From NCBI GenBank assembly GCA_013361075.1, contig JABWAJ010000429.1:1-5144 (forward strand): 5,144 nt of DNA. The letters run 5' to 3'. Shown in pieces: positions 1 to 5,144 of this stretch. The translations under genes were made by a program, and so were the position numbers. The DNA comes from Saprospiraceae bacterium. GTDB lineage: Bacteria; Bacteroidota; Bacteroidia; Chitinophagales; Saprospiraceae. Each line of letters starts with the position of its first letter. The first letter of the stretch is position 1. Below the pieces are notes generated by a model, which ran no database searches, was not told the origin of the DNA, and was given only the letters and a program-made list of their open reading frames with translations.

Positions 1-323
1 TGACGGGCAGCTTTCCAAGCTGTTTCCTGGATGTCTATCTGGTGCATCCGCTCTTTGATGTCGCCTTCCTCAGCTGGTTTGTAGCCGATGGCAACCAGTT
101 CGTCACCGCGCATGACGGCACTCCAGAGCAGGAAGTCGTCTGCTGTTTCCCATTTAAAAACTTCGTGTTCGCGCAACTGACTCAACACAAATTCATTGAT
201 TTGTTCGCGGGTAGCAGGTTGTTTGGCAAGGTCGGGCTGAGGATCTTCTGTAATACGGTCTTTGGAACAAGACGCCAGCAATGCCACGGTGGTGGCGAGG
301 ATAAGTAGAAATTTGTTACTCAT
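1..323 (-). CDS. Secreted lipoprotein, N-terminal part (gene cut by left edge; possibly the pro-region of an S8-type peptidase)
   Basis: The frame opens with ATG at 323 and stays open leftward to the edge, so 107 residues are visible and the C-terminus is missing. Residues 1-18 form a lipoprotein signal peptide: a lysine near the start, a hydrophobic core, and the lipobox L16-A17-S18-C19. Cys19 should therefore be lipidated and the protein anchored in the outer or inner membrane. The residues after Cys19 (S-K-D-R-I-T-E-D) are charged and only partly resemble the Lys/Asp-Glu surface-export signals of Bacteroidota lipoproteins. The visible mature part is hydrophilic and helical, with LLWSAVMRGDE around residues 65-75 and AIGYKP around 78-83. 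From memory, similar segments precede the catalytic domain in some Bacteroidota S8 serine peptidases. No catalytic residues fall in the window, so that assignment is tentative. The start is firm because the signal peptide begins there. It is divergent from the gene starting at 631. Confidence 0.8.
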   Translation of the reverse strand, partial: MSNKFLLILATTVALLASCSKDRITEDPQPDLAKQPATREQINEFVLSQLREHEVFKWETADDFLLWSAVMRGDELVAIGYKPAEEGDIKERMHQIDIQETAWKAAR

Positions 324-449
324 GTTGACAGACTTTGAAATTTTAGAATAGTGCTATTGATAGCAGCGAAAATAAAATTATATTTTAAATCAAAATAAAA
401 ACGCATGTTATTATTTAGTAAAATGACCAAAAAGGAAAAGGTATGTTTT

Positions 450-540
450 GAAAATGCCGGAAAATGCCGGTTGTTTTTGTTGATCCGGAAATCCGGAAAA
501 CGTTACAAATTATTTTTTGGAACGTCAGAACATCCGGAAA
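450..540. repeat. Cluster of short CCGGAAA-type direct repeats
   Basis: GAAAATGCCGG occurs twice, at 450-460 and 460-470, sharing one base, so AAAATGCCGG is a perfect tandem pair. ATCCGGAAA occurs three times: 483-491, 491-499 (again sharing one base) and 532-540. All contain the CCGG core, mostly followed by AAA. The copies lie upstream of the candidate promoter of the gene at 631, so they could be regulatory sites or simple slippage products. No function can be assigned from the sequence alone. Confidence 0.6.
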
Positions 541-563
541 ATAGAGAGGCTGGTCTAATGTCC

Positions 564-594
564 TTGTTTCTGAATGACATTACCATTATCTTGC
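564..594 (+). promoter_or_regulatory. Candidate Bacteroidota-type promoter for the gene at 631
   Basis: TTG at 564-566 is followed after 20 bases by TATCTTGC at 587-594. The Bacteroidota primary-sigma consensus is roughly TTTG, 19-21 bases, then TAnnTTTG, so the -33 core and spacing fit and the -7 element deviates at two positions. Transcription would start near 600, leaving a leader of about 30 bases. Such matches arise by chance in AT-rich DNA. Confidence 0.3.
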
Positions 595-597
595 CGT

Positions 598-610
598 AAC
601 AATCATTGTT
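598..610. promoter_or_regulatory. Perfect short palindrome at the predicted transcription start
   Basis: AACAAT (598-603) and ATTGTT (605-610) are exact reverse complements around one central base. The site lies just downstream of the candidate -7 element and 20 bases before the start codon at 631, a typical place for a repressor operator. It is short enough to be coincidental. Confidence 0.25.
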
Positions 611-630
611 CACCATAAAATCAAGGCACC

Positions 631-909
631 ATGGAAGAGAATAAAGGTTTTTTTGACAAAATGAAAGACAAAGCCGAAGAACTGGCTCAGGGATTCGAGC
701 GTACGATGGACAAACTGGAAGACGCTGCAGAACGCAAACTGGAAGAACTGAAAGCGAATGAAAAAGTAGCCCCATACATCCAGAAAGGGGAGGAGCTTTG
801 GGAAAAACTGGAAGACAAAGCGGAAGAACTGAAAGACAAACTGCTGGGGGATGACGATGATAAAAAAGAGGAGAAAAAAGAGGATCAAAAAGACACACCA
901 ACAGTATAG
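631..909 (+). CDS. Small, highly charged helical protein of unknown function
   Basis: This 92-residue protein has no signal peptide and no membrane segment, so it is probably cytoplasmic. Residues 1-72 are rich in Lys, Glu, Asp, Leu and Ala and should form long amphipathic helices or a coiled coil. DKAEEL occurs at residues 13-18 and again at 62-67, and related KLEE/KLED segments lie between. A short break with Pro and Gly (residues 48-53, APYIQKG) separates two helical halves. The tail from residue 73 is acidic then mixed-charge (GDDDDKKEEKKEDQK), low in complexity and probably disordered. The composition resembles LEA-like or YtxH-like stress proteins, but I cannot place it in a family. ATG at 631 has only a weak AAGG eight bases upstream, which is normal for Bacteroidota. 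It reads toward the ompA-like gene 127 bases downstream, but the inverted-repeat element between them argues against assuming one operon. That it is a real gene is supported by its consistent composition and its stop codon just before that repeat. Confidence 0.75.
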   Translation: MEENKGFFDKMKDKAEELAQGFERTMDKLEDAAERKLEELKANEKVAPYIQKGEELWEKLEDKAEELKDKLLGDDDDKKEEKKEDQKDTPTV

Positions 910-921
910 ACGTTCGAAAGC

Positions 922-976
922 GTTCCCTCTGTGAACCTCCGCACCATTTTATTTCACGGAGCCTCGCAGAGGGAAC
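922..976. repeat. Intergenic element with perfect 10-bp inverted ends
   Basis: GTTCCCTCTG (922-931) is the exact reverse complement of CAGAGGGAAC (967-976). Inside, GTGAA (931-935) pairs with TTCAC (953-957), or alternatively CTCCG (937-941) with CGGAG (957-961), so several hairpin forms are possible. No T-run follows on either strand, which argues against a simple intrinsic terminator. The wording (CCTCTGTGAACCTCCGC) is reminiscent of dispersed CCTCTGTG-type intergenic repeats that I recall from bacterial genomes. It could be a REP- or MITE-like unit. It lies 12 bases after the stop of the charged-protein gene. Confidence 0.55.
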
Positions 977-1036
977 CAGCGCGAACCAAAACCTCTCAAG
1001 CTCAATCATGAGACTGTTAAAACTAAAATCATTCCT

Positions 1037-2566
1037 ATGAAAAAACTACTTCTTGCTTTAATTGTGCTGCTTTTGTTGAGCAACGTAACGCTGGAAGCCC
1101 AAAAGCAAAGTTTCCATGCAATCAGTGCCAAATTCCTGTTCATTGATTATGGAACGCCCAATTCCGTCGAAGATCTTGACATTACCAATGGATTCGAATT
1201 GGGATATACCGCCGGACTCAACAAATACCTCGGCCTGGCCGTACCCATCAAAGTTGCCTCCGCCAATGTTTTTGGCGATGTCAACAACCGCAATATTTTC
1301 AGCATTGACGGCCTTTTGCGGCTGCATTATGCACCTGCTGAAAGCAAACTGATTCCTTATCTGATTGGCGGTGCGGGCTTTGTGATTGAAAAAAACGGGC
1401 CGGATAACCTTCAATTCCCGATAGGTGCCGGTTTTGACGTCAAATTGGGCAGGAATGCCTACTTTAATGTACAGGGCGAATACCGCATCTCGCAGGAGGA
1501 CAACCGCAACAACCTCCAGTTGGGTGCCGGATTTGTTTATCGGTTCGGAAAATTGGACCGCGATGGCGACCAGGTGGCCGATGCCATTGACAAATGCCCG
1601 GACATTGCCGGTGTCCGGGAACTCGCCGGATGCCCTGACCGCGACGCCGATGGCATAGCGGATGCTGACGACGATTGCCCCGATGCGCCCGGAAAAAAAG
1701 CAACCGGTGGCTGCCCGGATACGGATGGTGATGGGGTCATTGATAAAAAAGACGATTGCCCGGAAATTGCAGGAGACCTACGCGGTTGCCCCGATGCCGA
1801 CAAAGACAATATTGCCGATAAGGATGATGACTGTCCGAATGAAAAAGGGTTGCCTGCACTCAATGGCTGCCCCGACCGCGACGGCGACGGCATCGCCGAC
1901 GGCAACGACGAGTGTCCGGATGAAAAAGGCACAGCTGAAAGCAAAGGCTGCCCGGTAAAAGACCGCGATGGCGATGGAATTGTTGATGCAAATGACCAAT
2001 GCCCGGATGAAAAAGGCACTGCATCTGCAATGGGGTGTCCCGACCGCGACGGCGATGGGGTGGCTGACGCCAAAGACAAATGCCCGGATAAAGCAGGCAC
2101 CATGGAAGGCTGTCCGGATACGGATGGCGACAGCGTTCACGACGGAGACGACCGTTGCCCGAATGAAGCCGGTTTAGCCGCCAACAAAGGTTGCCCGGAA
2201 ATCAAAAAAGAAGTCAGAGAAGTGCTGAATTTTGCCATGCGCGCTGTCCAGTTTGAAACCGGCAAAGCGACATTGAAAAAACAATCTTTCGCCGTACTGG
2301 ATCAGATCGCTGACATCCTGGCTCAATACCCGGCTTACCGCTTGGTCATCGCCGGTCATACCGACGATGTGGGCAATGATAAGGCCAACCTGACCTTGTC
2401 GGAAAACCGCGCAAAAGCCTGCCAGCAATACCTGATTGGCAAAGGCGTTTCCGCAAAACGCCTCAGCTATGCAGGTTACGGCGAAACGCAGCCGCTTGCC
2501 GACAACAAAACTGCGAAAGGCAGGGAACTGAACCGGCGGGTGGAGTTTGATTTGATCATTCAATAA
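1037..2566 (+). CDS. OmpA-family outer-membrane protein with eight thrombospondin type 3 repeats
   Basis: This 509-residue protein should link the outer membrane to peptidoglycan. Residues 1-21 are a signal peptide with a long Leu-rich core and probable cleavage after L-E-A. Residues about 25-172 alternate polar and hydrophobic residues, with Gly-rich turns and a last strand ending in VYRF, as in a small beta barrel. Residues 174-387 hold eight TSP3 repeats of 25-29 residues, each with a D-x-D-x-D-type calcium-binding loop, a CP pair and a closing GCP; these form a stiff, calcium-dependent periplasmic stalk. Residues about 395-509 are the OmpA C-terminal domain, with AGHTDDVG and LSENRA. D443 and R458 are spaced like the diaminopimelate-contacting Asp271 and Arg286 of E. 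coli OmpA. The ATG at 1037 is fixed by the signal peptide; no Shine-Dalgarno is seen. A strong hairpin follows the stop, so the transcript probably ends there. The architecture is common in Bacteroidota. Confidence 0.95.
   Translation: MKKLLLALIVLLLLSNVTLEAQKQSFHAISAKFLFIDYGTPNSVEDLDITNGFELGYTAGLNKYLGLAVPIKVASANVFGDVNNRNIFSIDGLLRLHYAPAESKLIPYLIGGAGFVIEKNGPDNLQFPIGAGFDVKLGRNAYFNVQGEYRISQEDNRNNLQLGAGFVYRFGKLDRDGDQVADAIDKCPDIAGVRELAGCPDRDADGIADADDDCPDAPGKKATGGCPDTDGDGVIDKKDDCPEIAGDLRGCPDADKDNIADKDDDCPNEKGLPALNGCPDRDGDGIADGNDECPDEKGTAESKGCPVKDRDGDGIVDANDQCPDEKGTASAMGCPDRDGDGVADAKDKCPDKAGTMEGCPDTDGDSVHDGDDRCPNEAGLAANKGCPEIKKEVREVLNFAMRAVQFETGKATLKKQSFAVLDQIADILAQYPAYRLVIAGHTDDVGNDKANLTLSENRAKACQQYLIGKGVSAKRLSYAGYGETQPLADNKTAKGRELNRRVEFDLIIQ
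1556..2197 (+). repeat. TSP3-coding repeat array within the ompA-like gene
   Basis: Eight degenerate in-frame units encode the calcium-binding stalk. Unit lengths in residues are 27, 27, 25, 27, 27, 29, 25 and 27. Units five and six share an identical 17-base stretch (1916-1932 and 2003-2019, 87 bases apart), and unit six carries two extra residues (V-K) before its DRDGDG loop. This points to unit duplication within the array. Confidence 0.85.
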
Positions 2567-2583
2567 GGAATAATAGGAATTTG

Positions 2584-2623
2584 GAGCGATGCTGTTTATC
2601 CATAAACGGCATCGCTCTTCTAT
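2584..2623 (+). terminator. Intrinsic terminator of the ompA-like gene
   Basis: GAGCGATGC (2584-2592) pairs with GCATCGCTC (2609-2617), and GTTTAT (2594-2599) with ATAAAC (2602-2607). The one unmatched position (T2593/G2608) can form a U-G wobble. This gives a nearly continuous stem of about 16 pairs, followed by TTCTAT. The U-tract is short, but the stem is very stable and starts 17 bases after the stop codon at 2566. Confidence 0.8.
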
Positions 2624-2634
2624 ACGGGCACGAT

Positions 2635-2817
2635 ATGATAAGGTCGGAGGCGTTTAAAGTAAAAATACTTGTTCTCGATTTTTGCGTTTCCGCTTATCCG
2701 ACCATTCTTTATGTAGACCGTAACAACAAGATTCGGTATAAAGGCCAACTTGAATTAAACCGGCGCATTTTTCAGAACACAGAAGCACTTATCGAAAAAC
2801 TACTGGACGGGTCGTAG
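2635..2817 (+). pseudogene. Probable remnant of a thioredoxin-fold protein (C-terminal part only)
   Basis: From ATG 2635 the frame encodes 60 residues; it can be read back to a TTG at 2581, but that would place the start in the terminator hairpin. The core VSAYPTILYVDRNNKIRY, followed by G-Q-L and a helix ending IEKLLDG, closely resembles the end of TlpA/AhpC-type thioredoxin-like proteins: the cis-proline loop (YPT), the strand with V/I-D, the N-K-I turn, and the final helix. The N-terminal half of the fold, including the CxxC active site, is absent. The residues before the core (about 20) do not look like a normal thioredoxin segment. I infer a decayed or deletion-truncated gene. A short real protein cannot be excluded, but no promoter or ribosome binding site is evident and the terminator lies directly upstream. 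Confidence 0.45.
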
Positions 2818-2860
2818 GCTGCTCATTGGGGCCTCTCTCTGCCCGGGAATTTTTATTTTT

Positions 2861-3745
2861 ATGCTGGTGTTGGAAAAATACAAAACCAGACCTGCAATGG
2901 ATGCTTCTTTTGTCGTTCCCATTCCTACTCTCCACCTTTTCCCGACCCTCGACCGGGAATTGATTGCTTTGTTGAAATCCCTTACGCCGGAAGAATGGAA
3001 AGCGCCTACACTTGCCCGGCTGTGGCAGGTCAAAGACATTGCAGCGCATTTGTTAGATGGCAACCTGCGTACTCTTTCTATGCTGAGGGATGGTTATGCA
3101 GGCGACCCGCCCGGGAGCATCCATTCCTACCAGGATTTACTCGACTATCTGAACGGCTTGAACGCTTCGTGGGTAACAGCCACCAAACGCCTGAGTCCGC
3201 AGGTATTGATTGAACTGCTGGAACTAACCGGGAGGCAATATACCGATTACCTGAGTACCCTTGACCCCTTTGCGAAAGCAGCATTTTCAGTGGCCTGGGC
3301 CGGCGAAACTGAATCCCTGAACTGGTTCCACATTGCCCGGGAATACACCGAAAAATGGCACCACCAACAGCAAATTCGCGAAGCAACAAGGCGTCCGGGG
3401 TTATTGTCGCGGGAATTGTTCTATCCGTTTATTGCAACGTTTATGCGTGGATTGCCACATGCTTACCGCAATACAACAGCCGAAAACGGAGCCTGCCTGA
3501 AAGTTACCGTGACCACTGATGCAGGTGGCGACTGGTTTTTAATCAGGCAGGAAGGGAATTGGATACTAGTTGAGACGTATTCCGGAAAGCCGTCGGCCAG
3601 CTTGTTCATCGCACCGGATACAGCCTGGAAACTTTTTACCAAAGGCATCACCCCGGAAAAGGCCCGTGAAAAAACTGCCATCACCGGAGACGCAAAACTG
3701 GCAAGTACAGCACTGGGAATGATCGCTGTGATGGCCGCCCGATAG
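2861..3745 (+). CDS. DinB/maleylpyruvate isomerase-like metal-binding protein
   Basis: This protein of up to 294 residues has the layout of the mycothiol-dependent maleylpyruvate isomerase family. Residues about 25-175 form a DinB-like four-helix bundle, and residues about 200-294 a small alpha/beta, SCP2-like domain containing the motif GDAKLAS. The bundle keeps the likely metal triad: H63 in AAHLLDGN, with E164 and H168 in EYTEKWHHQQQIR. The E-to-H spacing of four matches Glu144/His148 of the characterised isomerase. Family members catalyse thiol-dependent transfers or isomerisations. Bacteroidota are not known to make mycothiol, so the cofactor and substrate here are unknown; bacillithiol or no thiol are both possible. 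There is no signal peptide, so it should be cytoplasmic. The start is uncertain: ATG 2861 is the longest choice, but ATG 2897 (residue 13) would begin MDASFVVPIPTLHLFP, closer to how I expect family members to begin. It converges on purE with 42 bases between the stops and no clear terminator. Confidence 0.85.
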   Translation: MLVLEKYKTRPAMDASFVVPIPTLHLFPTLDRELIALLKSLTPEEWKAPTLARLWQVKDIAAHLLDGNLRTLSMLRDGYAGDPPGSIHSYQDLLDYLNGLNASWVTATKRLSPQVLIELLELTGRQYTDYLSTLDPFAKAAFSVAWAGETESLNWFHIAREYTEKWHHQQQIREATRRPGLLSRELFYPFIATFMRGLPHAYRNTTAENGACLKVTVTTDAGGDWFLIRQEGNWILVETYSGKPSASLFIAPDTAWKLFTKGITPEKAREKTAITGDAKLASTALGMIAVMAAR

Positions 3746-3787
3746 CCCAATGGCGCGAAGTTGGTTACTGGGCACGGCCTGCGAAAA

Positions 3788-4291
3788 TTAAATGATTAAC
3801 CCTTCAATGCCATGCTGCTCCCAACGCGTTACTTTTTCCAATACTTTATCTGAAAGACCTTTTTTGAAAGCAATTACTTTTTGCATCAAAACTGGATCAT
3901 GTACTGCCAGGATTTGAGCAGCCAGAATTCCGGCATTTTGCGCAGCATTAAGGGCCACAGTGGCTACCGGAATCCCATTGGGCATTTGCAGGATGGAAAG
4001 GATGGAATCCCAGCCATCAATGGAATTCGAAGATTTGACCGGTACGCCAATAACGGGCAAAGGCGATAAAGAGGCTGCCATACCCGGCAAATGTGCCGCG
4101 CCGCCCGCACCGGCAATAATGACTTTTACGCCACGCTCGTGTGCTGTTTTGGCAAATTCAAACAAACGATCCGGCGTGCGGTGAGCCGACACAATGGTCA
4201 CTTCCACAGCGACCCCCATTTCTTTTAATACCTCCGCTGCCGGTCGCATAACCGGCAAATCGGAATCGGAACCCATGATGATGCTGACCAT
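3788..4291 (-). CDS. purE: N5-carboxyaminoimidazole ribonucleotide mutase (class I PurE)
   Basis: PurE converts N5-CAIR to CAIR in de novo purine synthesis, in the cytoplasm. The 167-residue length is normal for the bacterial class I enzyme. The phosphate- and substrate-binding motifs are all present: MGSDSD (residues 6-11), SAHRTP (35-40), and AGAGGAAHLPGM (60-71). H37 corresponds to the catalytic His45 of E. coli PurE. S-I-D-G-W-D and MPNGIPVATVA follow in the usual order. The ATG at 4291 opens directly into the first beta strand (VSIIMGSDSD), so the start is secure; the leader is AT-rich with no Shine-Dalgarno. The usual partner purK is not beside it: a convergent gene lies downstream and a WG-repeat gene upstream. 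The WG-repeat gene is on the same strand 77 bases upstream, so cotranscription is possible, though the gap holds a tandem repeat and could also carry a separate promoter. Confidence 0.97.
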   Translation of the reverse strand: MVSIIMGSDSDLPVMRPAAEVLKEMGVAVEVTIVSAHRTPDRLFEFAKTAHERGVKVIIAGAGGAAHLPGMAASLSPLPVIGVPVKSSNSIDGWDSILSILQMPNGIPVATVALNAAQNAGILAAQILAVHDPVLMQKVIAFKKGLSDKVLEKVTRWEQHGIEGLII

Positions 4292-4309
4292 TGTAAAATT
4301 TATAAGGTT

Positions 4310-4364
4310 AAAGTAGAGGGTAGATGGTAGAAAGTAGAGGGTAGAAAGTAGAGGGTAGAAAGTA
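4310..4364. repeat. 14-bp tandem repeat between the WG-repeat gene and purE
   Basis: The unit AAAGTAGAGGGTAG occurs at 4310-4323, 4331-4344 and 4345-4358, with a partial AAAGTA at 4359-4364. A 7-base ATGGTAG lies between the first two copies and looks like a diverged half-unit, since GTAG ends both. Complete copies are identical. On the transcribed strand for purE the array is pyrimidine-rich (CTACCCTCTACTTT). It fills most of the 77-base gap, starting 18 bases upstream of the purE ATG and ending 5 bases from the WG-repeat stop codon. Confidence 0.9.
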
Positions 4365-4368
4365 CCGG

Positions 4369-5144
4369 CTACCGATACTCCTGAACTGGTGCAAACCCTT
4401 CTTCAAAATCCCTTGCGTCGAGGTATTTGGGGGGAATGACCACTTCGCCCTGCCGGTTGATAAAAGCAATGCCGCCGTATACAGCTGCCCGGGCGATGCC
4501 GTCCCGGAAAGGCCAGGCCAGTCCAAAAATCGGTTTGGTGATGATGTTGCCATCTTTGTCCACCAGCCCCCAAAGCCGTTGAAACATATAAGGTGCCACC
4601 CCTTCCGTAAAGCTGTACAACTGGTCGAAATTCATCGGCACAACCAGCAGGCCGGTTGCGTCAATACAGCCATATTTTTCGTTGTTTTCTACACACCAAC
4701 GCCCCTCTCCGGCGTACCAGAGCTGAGCGTAAGTGGGCGGGACCACAAATTCCCCTTTTTTGTCAATTAAGCCCCACCGCTCTCCTTTTTGGGCGGGAGC
4801 GAGCCCGTCTTTGAAATCCTGTGCGCTGTCGAACTGCGGGCGAATGACCATTTTGCCGGCAGCATTCAAAAAGCCGGATTTCCCGTTTTGCCGAACACGG
4901 GCAAGTCCTTCAGAAAAAGCCCAAACGGCATCGTACTCAGGTTGGATAAGAAAACGCCCGGAAGTATCAATGAGTCCGTATTTTCCGCCGCGTTGTACCT
5001 TGGCTGTTCCGTTTTCGAAGGAAGTGACGTGTTCAAAGGTTGCCGGAATGCTGAGTTTTCCCTGGCGGTTAAGGAAGCCATAGCGCTCAGCCTGGCGTAC
5101 TTTGGCGCGTCCGTTTTTAAAATCTTCCGCATCGTCCCATTCGA
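4369..5144 (-). CDS. WG-repeat protein, C-terminal part (gene cut by right edge)
   Basis: The frame is open from the right edge down to the TAG at 4369-4371, giving 257 visible residues. The N-terminus, and any signal peptide, lies outside the window. No start codon inside the window should be used: the TTG at 4869 is internal to a repeat. The visible part consists of seven complete 34-residue units (102 bases each: 5133-5032, 5031-4930, 4929-4828, 4827-4726, 4725-4624, 4623-4522, 4521-4420) plus a 16-residue partial unit at the C-terminus. Each unit follows the WG/beta-repeat pattern: an aromatic and D/E-G (FxDGLA), then K/R-x-G-L/F-I-D/N, then G-x-x-V-I-x-P-x-Y/F-D. Such proteins form repeated beta-hairpin scaffolds thought to mediate binding; their partners are mostly unknown. 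Unit five (4725-4624) is the most diverged, with W-C and Y-G-C in place of the usual residues. Its stop is 77 bases before purE on the same strand. Confidence 0.9.
   Translation of the reverse strand, partial: EWDDAEDFKNGRAKVRQAERYGFLNRQGKLSIPATFEHVTSFENGTAKVQRGGKYGLIDTSGRFLIQPEYDAVWAFSEGLARVRQNGKSGFLNAAGKMVIRPQFDSAQDFKDGLAPAQKGERWGLIDKKGEFVVPPTYAQLWYAGEGRWCVENNEKYGCIDATGLLVVPMNFDQLYSFTEGVAPYMFQRLWGLVDKDGNIITKPIFGLAWPFRDGIARAAVYGGIAFINRQGEVVIPPKYLDARDFEEGFAPVQEYR

Larger units (their letters stand above)
324..630. other. AT-rich divergent intergenic region
   Basis: These 307 bases separate the leftward lipoprotein gene from the rightward charged-protein gene, so promoters for both should lie here. 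The left half is very AT-rich. The right half carries short CCGGAAA-type repeats and a candidate rightward promoter, listed separately. A 64-codon open frame at 405-599 exists, but I do not regard it as a gene: it has no recognisable domain or ribosome binding site and runs through the repeats and the candidate promoter. Confidence 0.6.

Noticed and set aside
405..599. 64-codon open frame on the + strand
   Set aside because: It has no recognisable domain, no ribosome binding site, and runs through the short repeats and candidate promoter; more likely chance in a spacer.
610..888. Hydrophobic 92-codon frame on the - strand, resembling a membrane protein
   Set aside because: The Phe/Leu-rich translation is the direct antisense of GAA/AAA/CTG codons in the charged-protein gene.
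922..976. Intrinsic terminator for the gene at 631
   Set aside because: The stem is good, but no T-run follows on either strand and the loop is 35 bases; a dispersed repeat fits better.
503..1009. 168-codon open frame on the - strand
   Set aside because: It lies opposite the charged-protein gene and the inverted-repeat element. Its Leu/Pro/Cys/Phe-rich translation is what antisense of Lys/Glu-rich DNA gives.
1537..2103. 188-codon Ser/Pro/Gly-rich repetitive frame on the - strand
   Set aside because: It is the mirror of the TSP3 repeats; its periodicity comes from the Asp-Gly-rich coding strand.
3746..3787. Bidirectional terminator between the DinB-like gene and purE
   Set aside because: Only a weak 5-bp GCCCA/TGGGC pairing is visible, without T-runs at either side.
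4310..4364. CRISPR-like array
   Set aside because: The units are 14 bp and directly adjacent, with no unique spacers and no cas genes; it is a simple tandem repeat.
4308..4553. 81-codon frame on the - strand covering the tandem repeat
   Set aside because: It overlaps the WG-repeat gene in another frame and its tail is just translated repeat.
4866..5132. 88-codon frame on the - strand near the right edge
   Set aside because: It is out of frame with the WG-repeat coding sequence, whose regular 34-residue units clearly define the true frame.

Overview
The window looks like ordinary chromosome from a member of the Bacteroidota, possibly a Saprospiraceae- or Chitinophaga-like lineage. That placement is inferred from several signs. 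There is an OmpA-family porin with a thrombospondin type 3 stalk, a lipoprotein of Bacteroidota style, and a WG-repeat protein. Start codons sit in AT-rich leaders with no strong Shine-Dalgarno sequence, and there is a candidate TTG-N20-TATCTTG promoter resembling the Bacteroidota -33/-7 consensus. No rRNA, tRNA, CRISPR array, insertion sequence or phage gene was seen.

Left part (1-1036): the 5' end of a leftward lipoprotein gene runs off the left edge. It is followed by about 300 bp of AT-rich, gene-free DNA with short CCGGAAA-type repeats. Next comes a rightward 92-residue, highly charged helical protein that I cannot assign to a function. After it lies an intergenic element bounded by perfect 10-bp inverted repeats.

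Middle part (1037-3745): a 509-residue outer-membrane protein (signal peptide, beta barrel, eight TSP3 calcium-binding repeats, OmpA peptidoglycan-binding domain) ends at a strong hairpin terminator. A short reading frame follows that resembles only the C-terminal end of a thioredoxin-fold protein and is probably a gene remnant. Then comes a rightward DinB/maleylpyruvate-isomerase-like protein with an intact His-Glu-His metal triad.

Right part (3746-5144): two leftward genes face the DinB-like gene. They are purE (de novo purine synthesis) and, upstream of it, a WG-repeat protein whose 5' end lies beyond the right edge. The 77-bp gap between them is largely a 14-bp tandem repeat.

The genes do not form an evident pathway: envelope proteins, a housekeeping purine enzyme and a possible detoxification-type enzyme sit side by side. 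I see no convincing new multi-gene system. The points most worth checking are the two intergenic repeat elements, the thioredoxin remnant and the small charged protein.
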